Shown one piece after another: positions 5,161 to 7,105 of a stretch of DNA of 7,105 nt. Both the position numbers and the translations under genes were made by a program. Location: assembly GCA_904501965.1 (NCBI GenBank), contig CAJGCS010000052.1, positions 1 through 7,105 on the forward strand, read 5' to 3'. Positions within the stretch are counted from its first letter, which is position 1. Each line of letters starts with the position of its first letter. The stretch is from an uncultured Bacilli bacterium (GTDB lineage: Bacteria; Bacillota_I; Bacilli_A; ML615J-28; CAG-313). The notes under the pieces were generated by a model. It worked only from the letters and a program-made list of their open reading frames with translations. It made no database searches and was not told where the DNA came from.

Positions 5161-7105
5161 GCTCTTATTTTGTCTTTTTTCAGTAGTTTAAATGTACCTC
5201 TTATAATTTTCCCATTAACAATATCTAAAAGTCCACACGCAACATTATATTTTAACATTCCACTTGATCCGTAGCACATCGATCTAATATTATTATATAA
5301 AAGCATTTTCGAAATAAAAACTCCTGTTTTCATTTTTCTTTCTTTTTCTAAAGGGTTTAATTTCTTGTTTCTTTTCGCAAGGTTATATTCAATCAAACCA
5401 ATATTTTTTACAATTACTTTAATTAGTTTCCCAGTTAATGTCTTATAAGCATAAACTGGTGTTTCTAATGTATATTTTCTTTTTTCAAATTTATATTCTT
5501 CAGGTGTATATTTACTAAATTCATAAAAACAATCATTTGAACTATTTACTAATTTTATAATATTATCAATACTATAGTCTATATTACTTATTAAACTAGT
5601 TCCATTTAATTTAACGTTATGTGTAAATAATACATCCTTAACAGATTTAGAAATATAAAATTCATATTCGCCGTTTTCTAAAACAAACATTTGTTTTTCT
5701 AAATCATATATTTTTAAATCTTCATAATTTACTCTTATTGTAACTTCTTTGCTTTCGTTTTGTTTTAAAAACACTTTTTCAAATCCAACTAATGTTTTAC
5801 TAGCTCTACCAACCTTACTTGTTAAGTTACTTGCATAAATTTGAATTACATCAGATGCATCGAATTTTCCTTTATTCTTTATATTAATAATAAACTCTAA
5901 AAATTCATTATTTGTGTTACAAGATACAAATTCATAGGCAAACTTTGTATAACTTAGCCCATAACCAAATGGATATAAAACATCTTTTGATAAAGTATCA
6001 AAATATCTATATCCAACATATATTGATTCTTTATAAAGTTCATTAGGACTGCTTACAAAAGATTCACCGTTTAGAATATCAGAATATTTGTTAACCCATG
6101 TAATGGGAAGTTTCCCAGATGGTGATACTTTACCAAATAATAAATCATACGTTGTATCTCCTATCGCGCATCCTGGTAAGCCCATATATAAAATAGCATC
6201 AAAATATTTATTAATGTCATTTAATTCTATACTACTACCACCAAATAGAACTAATACCATTTTCTTATTTTGTTTTTTAAGATTTTCAATTAATTTTATT
6301 TGATTGCTTGCAAGTTTAAGATTGTTTCTATCAAATCCTTCAGATTCTTCATAATCAGTTAGTCCAGCATAAACTAATATTATATCATTTTCTTTCGCCT
6401 TTTCACATGCTTTATTAATTAATAATTCAGTTGTTTTTCTTGTTTTATTTGTTTGTTTTTCAATATTTAGATTATCAATATATCCTATTTCATATTCGAA
6501 ATTAATGTTATTATAAATGAAAACTTCTTCGTGCGATGTAATCTTAAATGGATTAATAAGTGATGATCCACTACCTTGATAACGCAGTTTTTTAAATAAA
6601 TCCCCAACAATCAAATATTTATTATCTTTTTTTAGAGGTAAAATGCCATTATTTTTTAAAAGAACTGCTGATTCTATTGCGGCTTCATATGCAACTTGAT
6701 AGTTTTTAGAAAAATCACATTCATACTTTTCTTTATTTTTTGTTAAAAGAGTTAGAATTTTCTTCACAGATTTATCCAAAACATCTTGACTAATTTCGCC
6801 TGTTTGGACTCCATTAATAATCTCATTTATATTATGATTATTCATACCTGGCATTTCCAAATCGCATCCTGCAAGTAGTGCATTTTTTCTATTTACAATG
6901 CCTCCCCAGTCTGTTAAATTTAAGCCATTAAATCCCCATTTTTCTTCTAATAAGTCTTTTAGTAAATATTTATTTTCTGATGCATGTACGCCATTAATTT
7001 TGTTATATGAGTTCATTACTGCACTAGGTTTTGCATTTTTTATAATCATTTCAAACGGTTTTAAATATATTTCATGTAGTGCTCTTTCATCTACAACACT
7101 ATTTC
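5157..7105 (-). CDS. Glycoside hydrolase family 3 (beta-glucosidase-like), partial: N-terminus outside window
   Basis: The frame stays open from the stop at 5159-5157 to base 7105. Upstream of the Met at 7049 it still reads family sequence (NSVVDERALHEIYLKPFE), so that Met is internal and the true start lies beyond the window. Numbering from Met 7049: the end of the catalytic TIM barrel occupies 1-105, with the nucleophile in NLTDWGG (Asp47; GAC at 6911-6909). The GH3 C-terminal alpha/beta sandwich spans about 120-320, with ESAVLLKNNGILPL (126-139) and ESEGFDR (235-241), whose Glu237 fits the acid/base position. VSPSGKLPITW (308-318) and YPFGYGLSYTKF (359-370) are typical of the family. A fibronectin III-like domain covers about 375-480. 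A further extension of about 145 residues (485-630) ends in a basic tail. The enzyme removes beta-linked sugars from non-reducing ends of glycans; exact substrate and secretion cannot be judged without the N-terminus. Confidence 0.95.
   Translation of the reverse strand, partial: NSVVDERALHEIYLKPFEMIIKNAKPSAVMNSYNKINGVHASENKYLLKDLLEEKWGFNGLNLTDWGGIVNRKNALLAGCDLEMPGMNNHNINEIINGVQTGEISQDVLDKSVKKILTLLTKNKEKYECDFSKNYQVAYEAAIESAVLLKNNGILPLKKDNKYLIVGDLFKKLRYQGSGSSLINPFKITSHEEVFIYNNINFEYEIGYIDNLNIEKQTNKTRKTTELLINKACEKAKENDIILVYAGLTDYEESEGFDRNNLKLASNQIKLIENLKKQNKKMVLVLFGGSSIELNDINKYFDAILYMGLPGCAIGDTTYDLLFGKVSPSGKLPITWVNKYSDILNGESFVSSPNELYKESIYVGYRYFDTLSKDVLYPFGYGLSYTKFAYEFVSCNTNNEFLEFIINIKNKGKFDASDVIQIYASNLTSKVGRASKTLVGFEKVFLKQNESKEVTIRVNYEDLKIYDLEKQMFVLENGEYEFYISKSVKDVLFTHNVKLNGTSLISNIDYSIDNIIKLVNSSNDCFYEFSKYTPEEYKFEKRKYTLETPVYAYKTLTGKLIKVIVKNIGLIEYNLAKRNKKLNPLEKERKMKTGVFISKMLLYNNIRSMCYGSSGMLKYNVACGLLDIVNGKIIRGTFKLLKKDKIRA

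Noticed and set aside
7047..7049. ATG at 7049 as the start of the GH3 gene
   Set aside because: The frame continues upstream with typical GH3 sequence (VVDERALHEIYLKPFE) to the window edge, and the catalytic barrel would be missing most of its strands.
1..7105. Use of TGA as tryptophan (Mycoplasma code)
   Set aside because: All tryptophans examined are TGG, and the sigma gene ends at a TGA overlapping the next start codon, so the standard bacterial code fits.

Overview
The window is AT-rich DNA (A+T clearly dominates, by eye). Every supported gene lies on the minus strand, so the text below follows transcription from high to low coordinates. All reading frames use TGG for tryptophan, contain no in-frame TGA, and have AGGAGG-like ribosome sites. 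Together with the two lipobox lipoproteins, this fits a low-GC Gram-positive (Bacillota, or a Mycoplasmatota-like relative that keeps the standard code). The GH3 glycosidase and the SGNH esterase point to a fermentative, probably gut- or polymer-associated lifestyle. The lineage is inference; no rRNA or marker gene is present.

Layout. (1) 7105-5157: a family GH3 beta-glycosidase whose N-terminus lies outside the window. (2) 5146-2741: a probable transcription unit that starts at a good extended -10 promoter. It encodes a small lipoprotein (5102-4707), a CDP-alcohol phosphatidyltransferase (4658-4086) and an SGNH/GDSL hydrolase (4076-2778), and ends in a perfect 12-bp hairpin terminator at 2767-2741. 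(3) 2739-1: a second unit with tandem promoters. One is housekeeping-like, with its -35 box inside the terminator T-tract. The other is ECF-like (TGAAAC, 17 nt, CGTA). They drive an ECF sigma factor (2652-2140), a single-pass membrane protein in the anti-sigma position (2143-1481, ATGA overlap) and a large lipoprotein (1469 to beyond base 1).

How the parts may work together. The sigma/membrane protein/lipoprotein operon looks like a self-regulating envelope-signalling module. The lipoprotein outside the membrane and the Pro-rich stalk of the membrane protein could sense a surface signal and release the sigma factor, which would activate its own operon through the ECF-like promoter. The neighbouring unit combines membrane lipid synthesis with a small lipoprotein and an esterase-like protein, so it is also envelope-related. 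No ECF-like promoter is visible in front of it, so regulation by this sigma factor is not supported here. No tRNA, rRNA, CRISPR array, insertion sequence or phage gene was seen.
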